Under the pieces are notes generated by a model, which was not told where the DNA came from, searched no databases, and saw only the letters and a program-made list of their open reading frames with translations. A stretch of DNA of 47,544 bases, from positions 1 through 47,544 of IMG/VR virus record IMGVR_UViG_3300028800_000019. One strand, given 5' to 3'. Positions within the stretch are counted from its first letter, which is position 1; each line of letters starts with the position of its first letter. The position numbers and the translations under genes were made by a program. This document shows positions 1 to 7,791 of this stretch, in pieces. Source of the DNA: a virus.

Positions 1-127
1 TCTTCATGCTTAACTTTACTTTAGGTGGGGCATCAGCAAAGTCCGCGTCAAACGCTGTCCCAAGGTGCTTCTCATAGATTCGCTCAGCCAGTACCATGTT
101 GGTATCAAACTTGTCGCCCAGTTCCGT
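1..127. repeat. Terminal direct repeat, left copy
   Basis: These 127 bases are identical to the last 127 bases of the window. An exact overlap of this length is what a de Bruijn assembler with k=127 leaves at the two ends of a circular contig. It therefore more likely marks a circular map (circularly permuted or terminally redundant virion DNA) than a true 127-bp phage terminal repeat. It lies inside the scaffold-like gene, which reads intact across the join. Confidence 0.97.
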
Positions 128-613
128 GCGTAATGCCTGCTCATCAGCCTTCATCTCAGCATCAGCTTTGGCTTTGAAGTCATCCACCAGCTTGTTAATG
201 CGGGCGTTATACTTCTTGCTAATGTTGAGTGCCTGCTGCTTAGTCAGTCCCTCTGCATAGAAGTCCTGCTTCCAAGGCATCGTTAGTTCTGGGGCGTTCT
301 TGTCTTCACCATCGAACTCATATTCGTCTGGTTTAGCGGGTCGGCCTAGAGCGTTTAGGTAGAGAGCACGATCCTCCTCAGATGCACCATCAGGGAGTTT
401 GGGGATGGAGTCCACTAGCTTAGTCTCAAGCTCACCTACCTTGCCCTTCCAAGTGAGGGCTTCCTTTGTGAAGTCGCCCACAGTCTTGTAGTTGGCTAGG
501 TCGGTGTTGGTCTTGAGATCGTCAGGGAGTCCAGCACGCCATCCTAGAGATGGAGCTTCAGTGGTTGTCGTAGTCGCTGTGACTGGCTGCTCTGCTACTG
601 CTGCTTCAGGCAT
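1..613 (-). CDS. Scaffold-like head assembly protein, N-terminal part (gene crosses the circular junction)
   Basis: The gene starts at ATG 613 and runs off the left end. Joined to 47417-47269 it gives an intact 253-residue protein. The N-terminus is Ala/Thr/Glu-rich. Next comes a motif of the form ALYLNALGRPAKPDEYEF, seen in scaffold-like proteins encoded just upstream of the major capsid protein in many podoviruses. A charged, probably helical middle ends in a basic, Gly/Asp-rich C-terminus (SVADKGGRGDRD). It is acidic overall and lacks cysteine, as expected of a scaffold removed from the procapsid. The major capsid gene follows 32 bp downstream. The scaffold role is inferred from motif and position. 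Confidence 0.75.
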   Translation of the reverse strand, partial: MPEAAVAEQPVTATTTTTEAPSLGWRAGLPDDLKTNTDLANYKTVGDFTKEALTWKGKVGELETKLVDSIPKLPDGASEEDRALYLNALGRPAKPDEYEFDGEDKNAPELTMPWKQDFYAEGLTKQQALNISKKYNARINKLVDDFKAKADAEMKADEQALRTELGDKFDTNMVLAERIYEKHLGTAFDADFADAPPKVKLSMK

Positions 614-647
614 CGGTTACTCCTAAATGGTTAGTTGTTAGTGGTTG

Positions 648-674
648 TGGGGCTATGCGCTATGCACAGCCCCA
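648..674 (-). terminator. Intergenic stem-loop upstream of the scaffold-like gene
   Basis: TGGGGCT (648-654) pairs perfectly with AGCCCCA (668-674) around a 13-base loop. It lies between the Ig-like protein gene and the scaffold-like gene. There is no uridine tract on the transcribed strand, so it may be an mRNA processing or stability element rather than a true terminator. Confidence 0.4.
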
Positions 675-681
675 GGTTGTT

Positions 682-1251
682 CTACTCGTTCAAGGGGCGC
701 TTGCCAGCTTTCAACGAGGCCGACTGAGTGCCGGGGGACAAGGTGCCAGTTGGATCAGTGAACTGGACAGCGACCGACTGAGTAAGCTGTCCCGGAGGCC
801 CACCAAGATTAGTGGTGATGGTGAATGTCTGAGTCCACTGAGAGACTGCACCATCAGTATCAGTAACAGTGCAAGTGGCAGTGCCAGTGACCGGCCCATT
901 GGAGGGGGCTAGACCTGTGCAGGTAGCTGTCAAGCCATCAGCATTGAGGACTACCGATGCTGAGGGATCATTGAAGGTGTAAGTGACATTGCTAACCGTG
1001 CCACCTGAGTTTGTGATGCCATCAGCCAGCAAAGGCATAAGTGACGCCTGTGAGGACTGCCCGACATTGAAGACGAGGGTATTGTTCGGTTGCATTGAAG
1101 CTCCTTTGAAACGTACCGCTACTGCATAAGTTAGTTGCTTATGTCTGGAGCGCCTAAGCAGCTCACGAACACCATCAAGTGTCTCGCGGACTGACCTAAG
1201 AATCTCCCTGATTCCCTTTTCAATATCGTGTTCGTGCTTATCGTGGGACAT
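682..1251 (-). CDS. Ig-like virion decoration protein with a possible internal start
   Basis: The 189-residue ORF has two unlike parts. Residues 1-45 are charged and helical (several Arg/Glu heptads). From about residue 53 the protein is Thr/Ser/Gly-rich beta structure, with a segment resembling bacterial Ig-like domains (TCTGLAPSNGPVTGTATCTV). A second ATG at about 1095 is preceded by AAAGGAGCTTCA, a good ribosome binding site, so a 137-residue Ig-like protein may be made separately, or the first part may be a distinct small gene read through. Its place between head genes suggests a capsid surface protein. Function is inferred. Confidence 0.65.
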   Translation of the reverse strand: MSHDKHEHDIEKGIREILRSVRETLDGVRELLRRSRHKQLTYAVAVRFKGASMQPNNTLVFNVGQSSQASLMPLLADGITNSGGTVSNVTYTFNDPSASVVLNADGLTATCTGLAPSNGPVTGTATCTVTDTDGAVSQWTQTFTITTNLGGPPGQLTQSVAVQFTDPTGTLSPGTQSASLKAGKRPLNE

Positions 1252-1499
1252 TACTTACCCCTCAAGGGGTGCTCGTCTGGGCGAAACCATGCTTCTACAT
1301 CAGCATTGCGAGTCTGCTTAGGTGAGCGTGTAGCCTTCCACATATCGAAGTTGCTACGCCGCCTCTTCATGATGAAGTCAGCATCATCAAGAATGGCACC
1401 AACAGGGTTCATGTGGCCAGCTGCACCAACACTGCGGGCACGTGAGCCTGTTGGCTTGCTGCCAGCACCTTTGTTAGCGTTAGCCATGTTATACCTCAC
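1251..1499 (-). CDS. Small basic protein in the head gene cluster
   Basis: An 82-residue basic protein; ATG at about 1487 (residue 5) is an equally good start. It is rich in Gly/Ala/Lys/Arg at the N-terminus and contains MKRRRSNFDMW followed by a Trp- and Pro-containing C-terminus. No family recognised. Its stop overlaps the start of the downstream gene at 1251, and its start overlaps the end of the preceding gene, so it is part of a translationally coupled head operon. A small virion or assembly protein is likely. Confidence 0.6.
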   Translation of the reverse strand: MRYNMANANKGAGSKPTGSRARSVGAAGHMNPVGAILDDADFIMKRRRSNFDMWKATRSPKQTRNADVEAWFRPDEHPLRGK

Positions 1500-1944
1500 T
1501 CAATACCCAGTTACCGTAGCTGACAACATTCCAGAAGCCATTGCTAGCTACCAGCAATGCAGCAGCTCCGTTGTGGGCTGGAGCAGTCAAGGTGTCGCCA
1601 GGAGTCCCAGAGCCATCAACAATCTTGTTGGCGGCGGTTTTCACAGCGTTCTGAGTGGTGTTAGTGTTAATCAGAATGAGTCGCTTGCCAACATCACCTG
1701 CACCAGGTGTGGCTAAGGTTGCAGCATCTGGCCCTGTGGAGGTAAAGACAGCAATGTTGGTCGCGTTGGCAAATGTGACGGCATCCGCAGTACCTGAGCA
1801 AACTTGAACAGAAGGTGATAGATTAACTGTCCCATCACTCTTCTGGGCAATGAAGGTGCCCGGTAGGGCCGTATCGGGGATTGTCCCAACAGGCCCACCA
1901 GAGGTCGTGCCGGGGTTCGTTGGCGTAATCGTGATATCAGCCAT
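1489..1944 (-). CDS. Probable head decoration or structural protein
   Basis: A 151-residue Thr/Ala/Gly/Val-rich protein with few charged residues and predicted beta structure, e.g. GKRLILINTNTTQNAVKTAA. The N-terminus (MADITITPTNP) is like that of phage capsid-decorating proteins. A ribosome binding site (GAAAGGATTGAC) precedes the ATG. It follows a similar beta-rich protein gene (2425-2024), so the two may be paired virion proteins. No enzymatic motif. Exact role not recognised. Confidence 0.7.
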   Translation of the reverse strand: MADITITPTNPGTTSGGPVGTIPDTALPGTFIAQKSDGTVNLSPSVQVCSGTADAVTFANATNIAVFTSTGPDAATLATPGAGDVGKRLILINTNTTQNAVKTAANKIVDGSGTPGDTLTAPAHNGAAALLVASNGFWNVVSYGNWVLSEV

Positions 1945-2023
1945 GTCAATCCTTTCAAAACTTTGAGATGGGCTGCTCTGGCACCCATAATCCTTTCAGG
2001 CCCATGCCCACCCCAACCCTTGG

Positions 2024-2425
2024 CTATGTGTCCGCAGTGACACGCACGATGTCACCTGAGGTCTTATCCATACGCAGGATAGCTGACTTAGTATCGGCTA
2101 CTGTGACACCAGTCTTGCCTGTCACCATCCACACGCTTGACTGACCACTAGCATTCTTGACAGTAAATTGAACGCCGGGAAGCACAGCAGGCCACTTTAT
2201 TGTGGTAGCTCCTGATCCTGCGTTGGTGAGGTAGTAGACACTGGAGCGGGTTTGATCCAACGATAGGTTAATGGTGTTGGTGCTTCCTGCACCGCCTACG
2301 TTGATATCAGTTTCTTTGGTGATGGCGAACGTGCCGGGGCCCGCCTCTTGCGGGTATCGAATGCCCCCACCAGACGATGGGCCACCATATCTCTCATTGT
2401 CATAATCAGGAGGATTACCTGCCAT
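2024..2425 (-). CDS. Probable beta-rich virion protein
   Basis: A 133-residue protein with a disordered Gly/Pro/Ser-rich N-terminus (about residues 1-30), then alternating hydrophobic and polar strands typical of small capsid-stabilising beta proteins (TIKWPAVLPGVQFTVKNASG). It sits in the packaging/head operon between the Bbp19-like gene and another beta-rich gene. The start has an AGAAAGGAAAGCAC leader. The decoration role is inferred from composition and context. Confidence 0.7.
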   Translation of the reverse strand: MAGNPPDYDNERYGGPSSGGGIRYPQEAGPGTFAITKETDINVGGAGSTNTINLSLDQTRSSVYYLTNAGSGATTIKWPAVLPGVQFTVKNASGQSSVWMVTGKTGVTVADTKSAILRMDKTSGDIVRVTADT

Positions 2426-2489
2426 TGTGCTTTCCTTTCTCTCCCTTGTCTAAGGGGAGCTTACTGACACCTCGGTTTCTAAGCGAGGG
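2426..2489 (-). other. Tandem intergenic hairpins in the head operon
   Basis: On the minus strand this 64-bp gap holds two consecutive stem-loops: CCTCG/CGAGG with a 9-base loop, and a CTCCC-CTT/AAG-GGAG stem with a 4-base AGAC loop, directly before the ribosome binding site of the 2425-2024 gene. There is no T-run, so an mRNA processing or decay-blocking element is more likely than a terminator. Confidence 0.4.
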
Positions 2490-2801
2490 TTACTTTACTT
2501 CTCTGCTACTACCAATCCCAAGTTGAGGATAGAGTGAGTCGAATCCACCCGCCATCTGCATGATGACTAAGGCGAAGTTGCGCTCGGCAACCTTTGCGAC
2601 ATCATCAGGAGCGATGGTATCGAAAACGTGACCGAGAGTGGCTATATCACCCAGCACCTTGGCTCCCTCTGAGGTGCCAAAGGTGTTACGGTAGCGTTGC
2701 TGCATTTCCTTAGCATACTCGGCAGTATTAAGTTTCCCAGCTGGGCAGTTACACATCAATCCACTTTGTGCTGGGCAATCTAGAGCGTGTTCATATTTCA
2801 T
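2490..2801 (-). CDS. Bbp19-like head protein
   Basis: A 103-residue protein. The N-terminus carries several Cys (DCPAQSGLMCNCPAG), a possible metal site. The middle (YRNTFGTSEGAKVLGDI, then AERNFALVIMQMAG) matches the pattern of the small Bbp19 structural family that follows the portal in BPP-1-like phages. The start overlaps the portal gene stop by 4 bp (ATGA-type coupling). A minor head or portal-associated protein is likely; the family match is from memory of the pattern. Confidence 0.65.
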   Translation of the reverse strand: MKYEHALDCPAQSGLMCNCPAGKLNTAEYAKEMQQRYRNTFGTSEGAKVLGDIATLGHVFDTIAPDDVAKVAERNFALVIMQMAGGFDSLYPQLGIGSSREVK

Positions 2802-4669
2802 TGCACAGTCTCCTCACCACCACTCATAAGTTCCTTGAGTATGCTCCCCGCTTCAGGTGCCTTGGTAAGTGATGCTGCTGCTCTGGCTACCTTGGGGAGA
2901 TTCTCTGCTGTGCGATCCTGTTGAGCAATCTGGCTAATCTGCTTCTGAATAGCTGCAATCTCCTCAGAAGTTCGCATACAGGAGACTGGTACGTTCACTG
3001 CATCACCAAGCTCACGGAGGACATATTCACTGTTAACGTAGTGAGGGACAGTGGGATCAAACTGAGCTACCTGTCCTGCAAGTTGCAAGAATGATGTAAT
3101 TGACCTTACCTTACTAAGCCTAGTCTGAGCCTGTGCCAGCATACCTAGATACTGAATCTCCACTGGCCCATGTACAGACTCAAGGAAGATATCGGGTGGA
3201 GTAGGTATCCTCCCTGCGGCAGCTTCAATGGAGTACACTCGGTAGATTAGAGGATCGAATGCTTCTGATTGAAGGTTGCCAACGCGGGTGCCCAGGATAG
3301 CGGCTTTCTCGCTTTGAAGCTCAGCAATCTGCTCCACAACAGGACGACCGTTGCCGTGCTGCTGGGAGATTTGAGACATCATCATAAAGACATCTGTGTG
3401 GAAGAATTGGTTGATGACCTGACGCACCCTATCTTGGAACTCTACATTGAATGGGAGCTGGGGGATGCCTGTTATGAGTTGCTGAGGCATCCTAGCCCTG
3501 ATGTCTCCACGATTGGCTTCAAGGTAAGTGATCCCCGCTGGCCCACGTTGGATAGCCCCACGCTGATCGCTATAGGCAACAAGGGGAGGTTCAGCAGCTT
3601 GGTGGGCAGTGATGAGATTAGTGCGCCCCATCTGATTAGCTAAGGCTATGCTCACGAAGGCATCATGCGCTGGCCCACGTCCGTAGACCTCATCACTATT
3701 CTTCCTCCACCTCCATGCAATCATGGGCATGGTATCATAGCCACCAACTGAGAGGGCTTTAACCTGATCGCCAGGGATTGAGCTTAGACTGCCGTTGACC
3801 TCGATAATTCTGCCACGCTGACGATAGACCCAGATAGACTCAAACTGCTTGTGGCGAGCATCAATACGGTTGGGATCATAGTCAGCACGCGGGTATATGG
3901 CGTGCAGCACCTCCCGCTCAGTGAACATATTGGACTTATAGTCCTGTTCAAAGTTATCATCTACACGCTTCATGGCAGCTTCGCCAAACTTCTGCATTAG
4001 CTGGCGTAGGGTCATCTTGTAGACTCGATAGATTGTGTCTACTTGACCGTATTGATTCTCTGCTATGAAGCACTCGCGGTAGTGGGGGACGGTGAAGACA
4101 TCGCGAGCACTGGAGATGTCCTCCTCAGTTAGCAAGTATCCTATACCTGTGGTAGCTCCATCGCTGATGAACTCAGTGATTACATCATAGAAGTTGGAGC
4201 GGTTGAAGGCTGAGTACATTACTGTCTGGGAGTCTTGGAGCCACTTCTGAACTTGGGGGTAGGAGTCCACCCGCTGGCCGTTCCAACTACGCATTCCACT
4301 GGTTCTAGGGAAATTGAACTTACCCGGCAACTCAAGAGCAAACCAAGGCTGGTTTCGCGAGCAGAGATACCCCACCATACCGTCAACAAGTAAGTTGCGG
4401 GCGAGCATCGCTGTATCATCAAACACCTCTTGACCTGTCTGCTGTCCCGGCCATTGGTCGCGGTATTGTACAAAGCGTCTGCCGTGGTTCACGTAGGCGA
4501 TGATGTTATCAATCATCGGCTCCCACCACAGGCGTTGCTCAGCAAGGACTTGGAGGTACTTCTGGCAGTCCCTAGCCTTCTCGTCATCAGTACGAGGATC
4601 GAACTTCGATTGGGGGTAGCCCATCGAGTTGATGTATTGCCTTGACGTAGATAGGACTGGGTATGACAT
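2798..4669 (-). CDS. Portal (head-tail connecting) protein
   Basis: A 623-residue protein with the features of T7-type head-tail connector portals: early DGMVGYLCSRNQPWFALELP, a middle MIAWRWRKNSDEVYGRGPA segment (the conserved 'yGrGP' element), a long helical crown with Gln/Asn-rich stretches, and a C-terminal coiled region (IAAIQKQISQIAQQDR). It would form the dodecameric ring through which DNA is packaged and ejected. It follows the large terminase and a short virion gene, and overlaps both neighbouring genes slightly. Confidence 0.93.
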   Translation of the reverse strand: MSYPVLSTSRQYINSMGYPQSKFDPRTDDEKARDCQKYLQVLAEQRLWWEPMIDNIIAYVNHGRRFVQYRDQWPGQQTGQEVFDDTAMLARNLLVDGMVGYLCSRNQPWFALELPGKFNFPRTSGMRSWNGQRVDSYPQVQKWLQDSQTVMYSAFNRSNFYDVITEFISDGATTGIGYLLTEEDISSARDVFTVPHYRECFIAENQYGQVDTIYRVYKMTLRQLMQKFGEAAMKRVDDNFEQDYKSNMFTEREVLHAIYPRADYDPNRIDARHKQFESIWVYRQRGRIIEVNGSLSSIPGDQVKALSVGGYDTMPMIAWRWRKNSDEVYGRGPAHDAFVSIALANQMGRTNLITAHQAAEPPLVAYSDQRGAIQRGPAGITYLEANRGDIRARMPQQLITGIPQLPFNVEFQDRVRQVINQFFHTDVFMMMSQISQQHGNGRPVVEQIAELQSEKAAILGTRVGNLQSEAFDPLIYRVYSIEAAAGRIPTPPDIFLESVHGPVEIQYLGMLAQAQTRLSKVRSITSFLQLAGQVAQFDPTVPHYVNSEYVLRELGDAVNVPVSCMRTSEEIAAIQKQISQIAQQDRTAENLPKVARAAASLTKAPEAGSILKELMSGGEETVQ

Positions 4670-4941
4670 TAAGTTCCTAGCGTTGCTGTTTGTGTAGTAC
4701 CTGATGCTGGTGCAGGTGCCCCCTGCGGGCTAGTGAGAATTGTTGATGCCAACCCTCTACGCTTCTGGAGGGCTTGTGCTTGAGCTAAGGCTGCTGCTTG
4801 TGCTGCTTCAGCTTGCTGAGCACTTGATTGAATCTGGGTTGGGGCAGTGGGAGACTTTGGCTGATGAGTCAACTCGACGCCGGTCACTGCCGCCGACACA
4901 CCGGCCACTATTAAGGGGATAAACGGTATAATAGGGGCCAT
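4669..4941 (-). CDS. Small Ala/Gln-rich virion protein with hydrophobic N-terminus
   Basis: A 90-residue protein. Residues 2-22 are hydrophobic (one possible membrane helix), followed by a Gln/Ala-rich helical region and the motif QKRRGLASTILTSPQG. Variants of this 'RxGxxSTILTxxxG' motif recur in small proteins next to portal genes of podoviruses. It starts 3 bases after the terminase stop and its end abuts the portal start. Probably a minor structural or ejected protein; function unknown. Confidence 0.7.
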   Translation of the reverse strand: MAPIIPFIPLIVAGVSAAVTGVELTHQPKSPTAPTQIQSSAQQAEAAQAAALAQAQALQKRRGLASTILTSPQGAPAPASGTTQTATLGT

Positions 4942-4943
4942 AG

Positions 4944-6671
4944 TTACCTCAACACCAGACCGTGGTATAGCGGGTTATAAGCTTCCTGTGGAGGCATAAC
5001 CGGCACCCAGTCATCAGGTACAGGCATCTGGTAGACGGGCTGCTCAAGAGCCAAGTAGCGTACAGTGTCAGCAAAGTCCTTAAAGTCAGGCTCAGGTTGG
5101 TCGCTGCCTTCTTTCCAGCGATAGTTGAATATGCTCTGAATTGGCCCCTTCTGACCTGAGCAGCCTTCCTTAGCGAATAGCAAGCCAGGGAACTCAGTTC
5201 CTTTGAGCTTGGAGTAGTGAGGCTGTAGGTATTGTTTCACTACCTTGTGCCCAAGTGCAATATCCCCCGGTGCGCTATGCGAGAGCACAATCTTCTTAAT
5301 CCCAGCCCGCTCTAGCTCATCCTCCCAGCTAGTCTCCTCTGCTGCCGTCTTGACAGTCTTGGTGCCAAACTTGGCATCGAGGACTACCATTGAAGGTTCG
5401 CGGTAGTCGTGGGTGGCACGTTTGACCTTTACTTGACGCGCAATAGAGTCAATGTTTCCCGATGCGAGGAGGTAATCGTATATGTATATCCTATTAGCAT
5501 TACGGCCATTGATGACGATTTCCTCTGGAGAAACAGCCGCGAAGAGCCAACAAGTAGGCCGAGCGTCATGCGGATCAACCGCCTCCACTCGCATCCAGTT
5601 GGTTGGGATGGTGAAGTCTTTGTAGAGGTGCTTCTCACGATCAAGCTCCTTATAAATAGCCCCACTCAGGTGCTTCCACTTGCCCTCCTCACGAGCCTCA
5701 CGTTCGTCATCATCGGTAATGGTCTTGAGATAGTTCTCAATACCTGCGCGGGGCATGAAGCCCATCACCTTACCACAGGAGGGGCACTTGTGCTTGGGGC
5801 GCTTTTGACCAGGTTCTAGCTTATCAGGCTCATTCTCAGGGATAGTGACGTTGCACTCCCTACACCAGTCCTGACAATTCTCCCACACTGAGCAGCGGAA
5901 GATGGCTATCTCATCATCACTGCCATTGTTGTTGAAGGCATTGAGGGAGAAGATGTCATAGATATATGGCTCCTTGAGGGGAGTCATAGTGAACCAGGAG
6001 GGAGCATTGGAGGCCATCTTGCCACGTGATGCAGCGTTGAGGATTGGCTGAGGGGGTGGCTCGTCCCAGTGTTGCCAATCACTTAGGACACCCTCGAAGG
6101 ACTCCGCGGGCTGAACGTAACTGCGAAAGTGCGCCGTGGAGCCACACTTATTCCCATCCCAGTCATAGGTAAGTGTCAATGATTTCAATGAGCCATCGCT
6201 GTAGCGGGTGTATTCTGGCTCGCAATGCGGGGGCACGAACTCGCGGAATTGAGGCTCTATCCTTTGTATTAGGTTCTGGCCTGCGACCTCGCAACCCACG
6301 AGGCCGTTGTTGGGCACCTTAACGCGGATACGGTAGTCGGGGTCAGTTCGCTTGAGCCAGGGGCGGAAGCCAAACATGTGCGCGATGTCTTCAGCGATGC
6401 CTAGAGTGGTCTTGCCGGACTGGTTGGCACCCTCAAACAGGCGTATGCGTGGAGTGCGTCCATGCCTATTCTTGCAACGAATGAACTCCTCCTGAATCCT
6501 GTTCATCTTCAGGAAGCGGAGCTTGTAGTGCTCATTAGCTGCTGCTGCAATGTTGGCTAGGGTTTCAGGCTTCTTAGGGTCGAATCCACTTAAGAGGGAA
6601 GCTATAGCTTGGTCACTGGCTGAAGGCTCAGGGGCAGCAGGGATGCTCGTTGATGAGCGGCGGCGTTTCAC
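4944..6671 (-). CDS. Terminase large subunit
   Basis: 575 residues. A Walker A motif GANQSGKTT lies at about 81-89 and a Walker B with catalytic Glu at about 200-205 (WQHWDEPPP). A four-Cys zinc module follows (C270, C273, C296, C299). The C-terminal nuclease has Asp residues in DPHDARPTCW, VVLDAKFG and FADTVRYLAL. It powers packaging and cuts concatemers at the portal. The start codon is GTG (6671-6669), overlapping the TAG of the preceding 45-codon gene, so it is translationally coupled. The N-terminal leader is basic and Ser/Pro/Ala-rich. Confidence 0.95.
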   Translation of the reverse strand: MKRRRSSTSIPAAPEPSASDQAIASLLSGFDPKKPETLANIAAAANEHYKLRFLKMNRIQEEFIRCKNRHGRTPRIRLFEGANQSGKTTLGIAEDIAHMFGFRPWLKRTDPDYRIRVKVPNNGLVGCEVAGQNLIQRIEPQFREFVPPHCEPEYTRYSDGSLKSLTLTYDWDGNKCGSTAHFRSYVQPAESFEGVLSDWQHWDEPPPQPILNAASRGKMASNAPSWFTMTPLKEPYIYDIFSLNAFNNNGSDDEIAIFRCSVWENCQDWCRECNVTIPENEPDKLEPGQKRPKHKCPSCGKVMGFMPRAGIENYLKTITDDDEREAREEGKWKHLSGAIYKELDREKHLYKDFTIPTNWMRVEAVDPHDARPTCWLFAAVSPEEIVINGRNANRIYIYDYLLASGNIDSIARQVKVKRATHDYREPSMVVLDAKFGTKTVKTAAEETSWEDELERAGIKKIVLSHSAPGDIALGHKVVKQYLQPHYSKLKGTEFPGLLFAKEGCSGQKGPIQSIFNYRWKEGSDQPEPDFKDFADTVRYLALEQPVYQMPVPDDWVPVMPPQEAYNPLYHGLVLR

Positions 6672-6808
6672 TATGTCTTACCAGACTTGAGCCAAGCATA
6701 CTGCACACGCCTATGGGTCATTACTTCGTCAAACAGAACATTCCACCACCACTGACGCCAGTGATCTTGAGTGAGTACATCAGTCGAAGTGGAGCGTCTA
6801 CGCTTCAT
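6671..6808 (-). CDS. Short basic protein upstream of terminase
   Basis: A 45-residue ORF, Trp-rich in the middle (DHWRQWWWNVLFDE) and basic. Its ATG overlaps the TGA of the upstream gene (ATGA), and its TAG overlaps the GTG of the terminase (TAGTG), so it is embedded in a coupled operon. Its first residues (MKRRRSTSTD) closely resemble the terminase start (MKRRRSSTSIP), as if the segment was duplicated. No family recognised; coding is supported by the double overlap. Confidence 0.55.
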   Translation of the reverse strand: MKRRRSTSTDVLTQDHWRQWWWNVLFDEVMTHRRVQYAWLKSGKT

Positions 6809-7026
6809 GCAGCCTTAGCAGGACACAAGAACTCAGAGCCTTGATACAGCCACACATCATACCCTTTACGCCTCATAGGATGATTAGGCGTCTCATCTAG
6901 AGTATAGAAGGCGGCAAAGCCATTCCAAGCAATCTCAATACGCACCTTAGCAAGATCACGATCCTTTAGTGAGAAGGAGAGGATTGGGTTGTGCGCTTTA
7001 GGCTTAGGCACCATCATCCTCTTCAT
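6805..7026 (-). CDS. Conserved-looking hypothetical protein
   Basis: A 73-residue basic protein (start MKRMM; the second or third Met could also serve). It has alternating beta-like segments (KVRIEIAWNGFAAFYTLDE) and a C-terminal GYDVWLYQGSEFLCPAKAA. It lies between the small and large terminase genes and is coupled to the next gene by a 4-bp overlap. No recognised domain; a packaging-associated or regulatory role is only suggested by position. Confidence 0.6.
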   Translation of the reverse strand: MKRMMVPKPKAHNPILSFSLKDRDLAKVRIEIAWNGFAAFYTLDETPNHPMRRKGYDVWLYQGSEFLCPAKAA

Positions 7027-7223
7027 CAGTCACCAAAGTGGGCATACAGTTCCTTTTTATGGTGAAAACTTGAGTGAGTGTGTCGGTACCCCAGCCTGCC
7101 CACCCCCCTCCCTATGGGGGGCTATGGGGGGTCTAATAAGCATTCTTAGTGGCACTATGAGCACCAGGATTGCGAGCTTCATTATGTGTTACGCTAGTCG
7201 GATCACTGTGCATGGTGCAAAGC
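7027..7223. other. G-rich structured gap between terminase small subunit and downstream gene
   Basis: This 197-bp gap holds an unusual C/G block. On the minus strand, 7112-7089 reads as four G-runs (GGG, six G, GGG, GGGG) with loops of 1, 1 and 6 bases, a canonical quadruplex pattern. On the plus strand two six-G runs at 7116-7131 can pair with the C-runs. Two short minus ORFs exist: 32 codons from 7231, just upstream of the terminase small subunit stop, and 41 codons from 7182 with a hydrophobic start. Both have poor ribosome binding sites, so I do not call them genes. Confidence 0.45.
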
Positions 7224-7685
7224 TCACTCATCTTGCTCACGCATCTCTGCTATAGCGTCAAGTACATTGACTAGGGCTGTGACATGTATACTAGTTGGTT
7301 GTCCCTTAAGCAAGCGAGACTTGTCAATGAGGATAGCAGCACCAGTCACTAGCTGGAGATAGGTAGCATTTGCTAACTTTTCGTCAGTAATGGATGCAAG
7401 AGTCTTCTCCCTAATCGCATCCAGGATGTCCGCTTCATTAGCCTGAAACTCGCGCAACTGCTCAAGCGAACAGCTCCGGGTGTAGCGACTGAGCACTCCA
7501 CGCACAGTAGACTCATCGCATCCCACCTTATTAGCGATTGCAGACGCGCCCATAGCGGGGAAACGATCATGCAGCAAGCGGATATGCTCCGCTGCGCCGG
7601 TATGAGCACCGAAGGTGTGTTGAGCACCCAGGATCCCACCCGAATCGACACCAGTCGAATGTGTGGAGTTTTCAGGCATAAACAC
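7224..7685 (-). CDS. Terminase small subunit (probable)
   Basis: 153 residues. The centre carries a helix-turn-helix-like segment (ASAIANKVGCDESTVRGVLS). The C-terminal half (TLASITDEKLANATYLQLVTG, DKSRLLKGQPT) follows a pattern common in small-terminase-type phage proteins. It would recognise packaging sites and load the large terminase. It is the first gene of the minus-strand packaging operon and faces the divergent regulatory region. Assignment is from motif pattern and position. Confidence 0.7.
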   Translation of the reverse strand: MFMPENSTHSTGVDSGGILGAQHTFGAHTGAAEHIRLLHDRFPAMGASAIANKVGCDESTVRGVLSRYTRSCSLEQLREFQANEADILDAIREKTLASITDEKLANATYLQLVTGAAILIDKSRLLKGQPTSIHVTALVNVLDAIAEMREQDE

Positions 7686-7791
7686 AGGTAGAATATCACG
7701 AGTGTCAAGCTGCTTTACAATTCTTTACAATTCTCTAGTTGACACAGCAGCAGCAGCAGCAGTAAGCTGAGTGCATTGGAGGCAAACGCTA
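7686..7791. promoter_or_regulatory. Divergent regulatory region between packaging and early operons
   Basis: This 106-bp gap separates genes that start in opposite directions. It has a plus-strand TTGACA (7739-7744) with a weak TAAGCT-like -10 after 18 bp, and a minus-strand TTGACA at 7708-7703. Two tandem copies of TTTACAATTC occupy about 7714-7733. A CAG trinucleotide is repeated six times at about 7745-7762. The plus gene has GGAGG before its ATG. Neither -10 is strong, so regulated or activator-dependent promoters are plausible. Confidence 0.5.

Noticed and set aside
1713-1988. Minus-strand 91-codon ORF
   Set aside because: It overlaps the better supported 151-residue virion protein gene in another frame and is Arg/Pro/Leu-rich, like an out-of-frame reading.
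3269-3643. Plus-strand ORF inside the portal gene
   Set aside because: Shadow of the portal coding sequence with no ribosome binding site or neighbour on that strand.
5409-5819. Plus-strand 136-codon ORF inside the terminase gene
   Set aside because: Antisense shadow of a strongly supported gene.
7133-7231. Minus-strand 32-codon ORF after the terminase small subunit, and a 41-codon ORF from 7182
   Set aside because: Both have weak ribosome binding sites and overlap each other in different frames; no motif supports either.
7745-7762. CAG repeat considered as a CRISPR or phase-variation tract
   Set aside because: It is a six-unit trinucleotide run outside any gene with no spacers; length change would not alter a reading frame, so it is only noted as part of the promoter region.
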